From assembly GCA_017882555.1 (NCBI GenBank), contig JADGPH010000195.1, forward strand, positions 1 through 7,254: a stretch of 7,254 nucleotides of DNA. The letters are read 5' to 3'. The first letter of the stretch is position 1, and each line of letters opens with the position of its first letter. The position numbers were made by a program, and so were the translations under genes. Source of the stretch: Thermoleophilia bacterium. GTDB taxonomy: Bacteria > Actinomycetota > Thermoleophilia > Miltoncostaeales > Miltoncostaeaceae. Below, in pieces: positions 5,874 through 7,254 of this stretch. The notes under the pieces were generated by a model. That model had not been told where the DNA came from. It worked only from the letters and a program-made list of their open reading frames with translations, and did not search any database.

Positions 5874-6569
5874 ATGTCTGAGCGAATCATGGTGGTCGAA
5901 GACGAGCAGGCGATCCGCGCGGTGATTGAGTTCGCGCTCAAAGATGCCGGTTTCGAAGTGGTTGCGGTAGCCCGGGGCGACGAAGCGCTACGGGTGATTG
6001 CCGAGGAGCAGATCGACCTGGTGGTGCTGGACCTCATGCTTCCCGGGGTCGACGGCCTCGAGGTCTGCAAGCAGATCCGCGCAGAGCGGATCACGCCGAT
6101 AATCATTCTGTCGGCACGCAGCGAAGAGCTCGACAAGGTGCTGGGACTCGAACTCGGCGCCGACGACTACGTGACCAAACCGTTCTCGCCACGCGAGCTC
6201 GTGTCCCGGGTACGGGCAAACCTGCGGCGTGTCCGCACTGAGCCCGAGCGCGGTCAGCTGCTACGGGCCGGGGATCTGGAGATCGACGCAGTGGCCCGAA
6301 GCGTGGTGCGCGATGGCCAAGAGATCTATCTGACCTTCAGCGAGTTCGAGATTCTCCACAAGCTCGCATCGGCGCCGCGGCGTGTGTTCACCCGGGAAGA
6401 GTTGATGAACCACCTGTGGCAGGGATCATTCTTCGGTGATCTGCGCAGCGTCGACGTCCACGTGCGGCACCTGCGTCAAAAGGTGGAGGCCGACGCCGCC
6501 AATCCGATGCTGATCCGGACCGTGCGTGGTGTGGGGTATGCCTTCGGAGCCGACGTCACCCGGACGTGA
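5874..6569 (+). CDS. OmpR/PhoB-family DNA-binding response regulator
   Basis: This is the transcription factor of a two-component pair: it is phosphorylated by its kinase and binds DNA. It has 231 aa, the normal length. The receiver domain (about 1-120) has the acidic pair Glu9-Asp10, phospho-acceptor Asp53 in VVLDLMLPGVDG (50-61), Ser80 at the switch Thr/Ser position in IIILSAR (76-82), and Lys102 in DDYVTKPFSPREL (97-109). The winged-helix effector domain (about 130-226) shows the pattern LTFSEFEILHKLA (153-165), FTREELMNHLW (172-182), RSVDVHVRHLRQKVE (191-205) and IRTVRGVGYAF (214-224). All phosphorylation residues are present, so it should be a true phospho-switch. Start ATG 5874 has no ribosome site and is probably leaderless. 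The kinase gene overlaps its stop as GTGA (6566-6569). Target genes cannot be read from the sequence; I do not assign a named regulator. Confidence 0.95.
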   Translation: MSERIMVVEDEQAIRAVIEFALKDAGFEVVAVARGDEALRVIAEEQIDLVVLDLMLPGVDGLEVCKQIRAERITPIIILSARSEELDKVLGLELGADDYVTKPFSPRELVSRVRANLRRVRTEPERGQLLRAGDLEIDAVARSVVRDGQEIYLTFSEFEILHKLASAPRRVFTREELMNHLWQGSFFGDLRSVDVHVRHLRQKVEADAANPMLIRTVRGVGYAFGADVTRT

Positions 6570-7254
6570 AACGCGGGACGTGGCGATCCTCGGGCGTGAC
6601 CCGCCGGATCCAGCGACCCGGCTTGCAGGTCTGGCTGGTCGCAATCCTGATCGCGGTCGGCGCATTGGCGAGTCTCGCGGTCGTGATATCGATCCTGCCG
6701 ACGTTTGAGTCGAGCCTGCGTGGCGCGCGCGCCACGGCCACGGCAAAACAGCTGTACACGGACCTTCAAGCGCAGGTCAACCAGAACTTGCAGTCACTGC
6801 CCGACCCCGACGATCCCGCTGAGCTAAGTCATCTGGCCACCCAGATCGGCCAGACCGTCGGGGCCCAGGTGCAAATCATCGAAACGGGACCACGGTCGGT
6901 GTCCGGGGAGTCGGTGGGGTGTTGCGGGTTGCTCGATGCGTTGCACAAGGAGTACGGGTCGCACCTGCCGCCCAATTCGTGGATGGTGGCGGATGGCAAC
7001 CGGGAGGTGTTCGCACGGGTCCTCGGGACGCCCAGCGGGGGACTTTTCGGCGGCAACGCGGGACTGACGGTCGAAGCGGCCGCGAACATTCGCGGGATCT
7101 CCGGCAATGATCTCGCCACGATCCAGACTCGCTTGATCTTCGCCGTCGCCGCCGTGCTCGTGCTGGCGGCGCTCGCGGGGTGGGGGCTGAGCGTGCTCGT
7201 CGGCCGAAGAATCGCGCTCTTGGCGACCACGGCGTCCTCGCTCGCCAGCGGGAA
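6566..7254 (+). CDS. Membrane sensor histidine kinase, N-terminal part (truncated by window)
   Basis: This is the partner of the response regulator before it. The frame opens at a GTG (6566-6568) that overlaps the regulator's TGA by 4 bases and is open for 229 codons to the right edge. It has a short basic cytoplasmic head (MKRGTWRSS, then RRIQR), a first transmembrane helix at about 21-45 (QVWLVAILIAVGALASLAVV and onward), an extracytoplasmic sensor of about 140 residues (46-187), a second helix at about 189-211 (LIFAVAAVLVLAALAGWGL) and the beginning of a HAMP linker (GRRIALLATTASSLASG, 213-229). The phospho-acceptor histidine and ATP-binding domains are beyond the window, so kinase identity rests on this topology plus the operon position. 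The sensor domain matches no family I can name. It contains an adjacent cysteine pair (119-120) and a Gly-rich stretch (GTPSGGLFGGNAG, 154-166). A start at GTG 6596 is also possible. Confidence 0.88.
   Translation, partial: MKRGTWRSSGVTRRIQRPGLQVWLVAILIAVGALASLAVVISILPTFESSLRGARATATAKQLYTDLQAQVNQNLQSLPDPDDPAELSHLATQIGQTVGAQVQIIETGPRSVSGESVGCCGLLDALHKEYGSHLPPNSWMVADGNREVFARVLGTPSGGLFGGNAGLTVEAAANIRGISGNDLATIQTRLIFAVAAVLVLAALAGWGLSVLVGRRIALLATTASSLASG

Overview
The window reads as chromosomal DNA from a high-GC bacterium, most probably an actinobacterium. The base composition is GC-rich throughout, several genes start with GTG, and genes are packed with ATGA/GTGA overlaps. The sulfurtransferase and SufE-family proteins also look like their mycobacterial counterparts as I remember them. 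A two-subunit (alpha/beta) pyruvate-type E1 suggests a deep actinobacterial lineage such as Acidimicrobiia or Thermoleophilia rather than a classical AceE-using genus. That placement is inference and low confidence.

Layout: two blocks are transcribed away from a 189-bp divergent intergenic region (3683-3871). The leftward block (minus strand) holds, in transcription order, a GNAT acetyltransferase (3682-3146), a 78-bp gap with a plausible promoter and a strong Shine-Dalgarno, then a 2-oxoacid dehydrogenase operon. That operon is E1 alpha (3067-2015), E1 beta (2018-1014, ATGA overlap) and the lipoyl-bearing E2 acyltransferase (1010 to beyond base 1, truncated by the window edge). E1 alpha most resembles the acetyl-transferring pyruvate dehydrogenase family, so the set should convert pyruvate to acetyl-CoA with an E3 encoded elsewhere.

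The rightward block starts with a tightly coupled three-gene unit: a two-domain thiosulfate sulfurtransferase with a CRIGERS active loop (3872-4783), a SufE-family sulfur acceptor (4785-5222) and the molybdopterin adenylyltransferase MogA (5215-5742). Translational coupling suggests sulfur handling linked to molybdenum-cofactor maturation. After 131 bp comes a two-component system: an OmpR/PhoB-type response regulator (5874-6569), apparently expressed from a leaderless mRNA, followed through a GTGA overlap by a membrane histidine kinase (6566 to beyond 7254, truncated). Only the kinase's first transmembrane helix, extracytoplasmic sensor, second helix and the start of a HAMP linker are inside the window.

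No RNA gene, mobile element, CRISPR array or attachment site was seen. All coding regions fall into known families. I do not see a clearly new system. The most interesting points are the sulfurtransferase-SufE-MogA coupling, the structured divergent intergenic region, the leaderless regulator mRNA and a vicinal cysteine pair in the kinase sensor domain.
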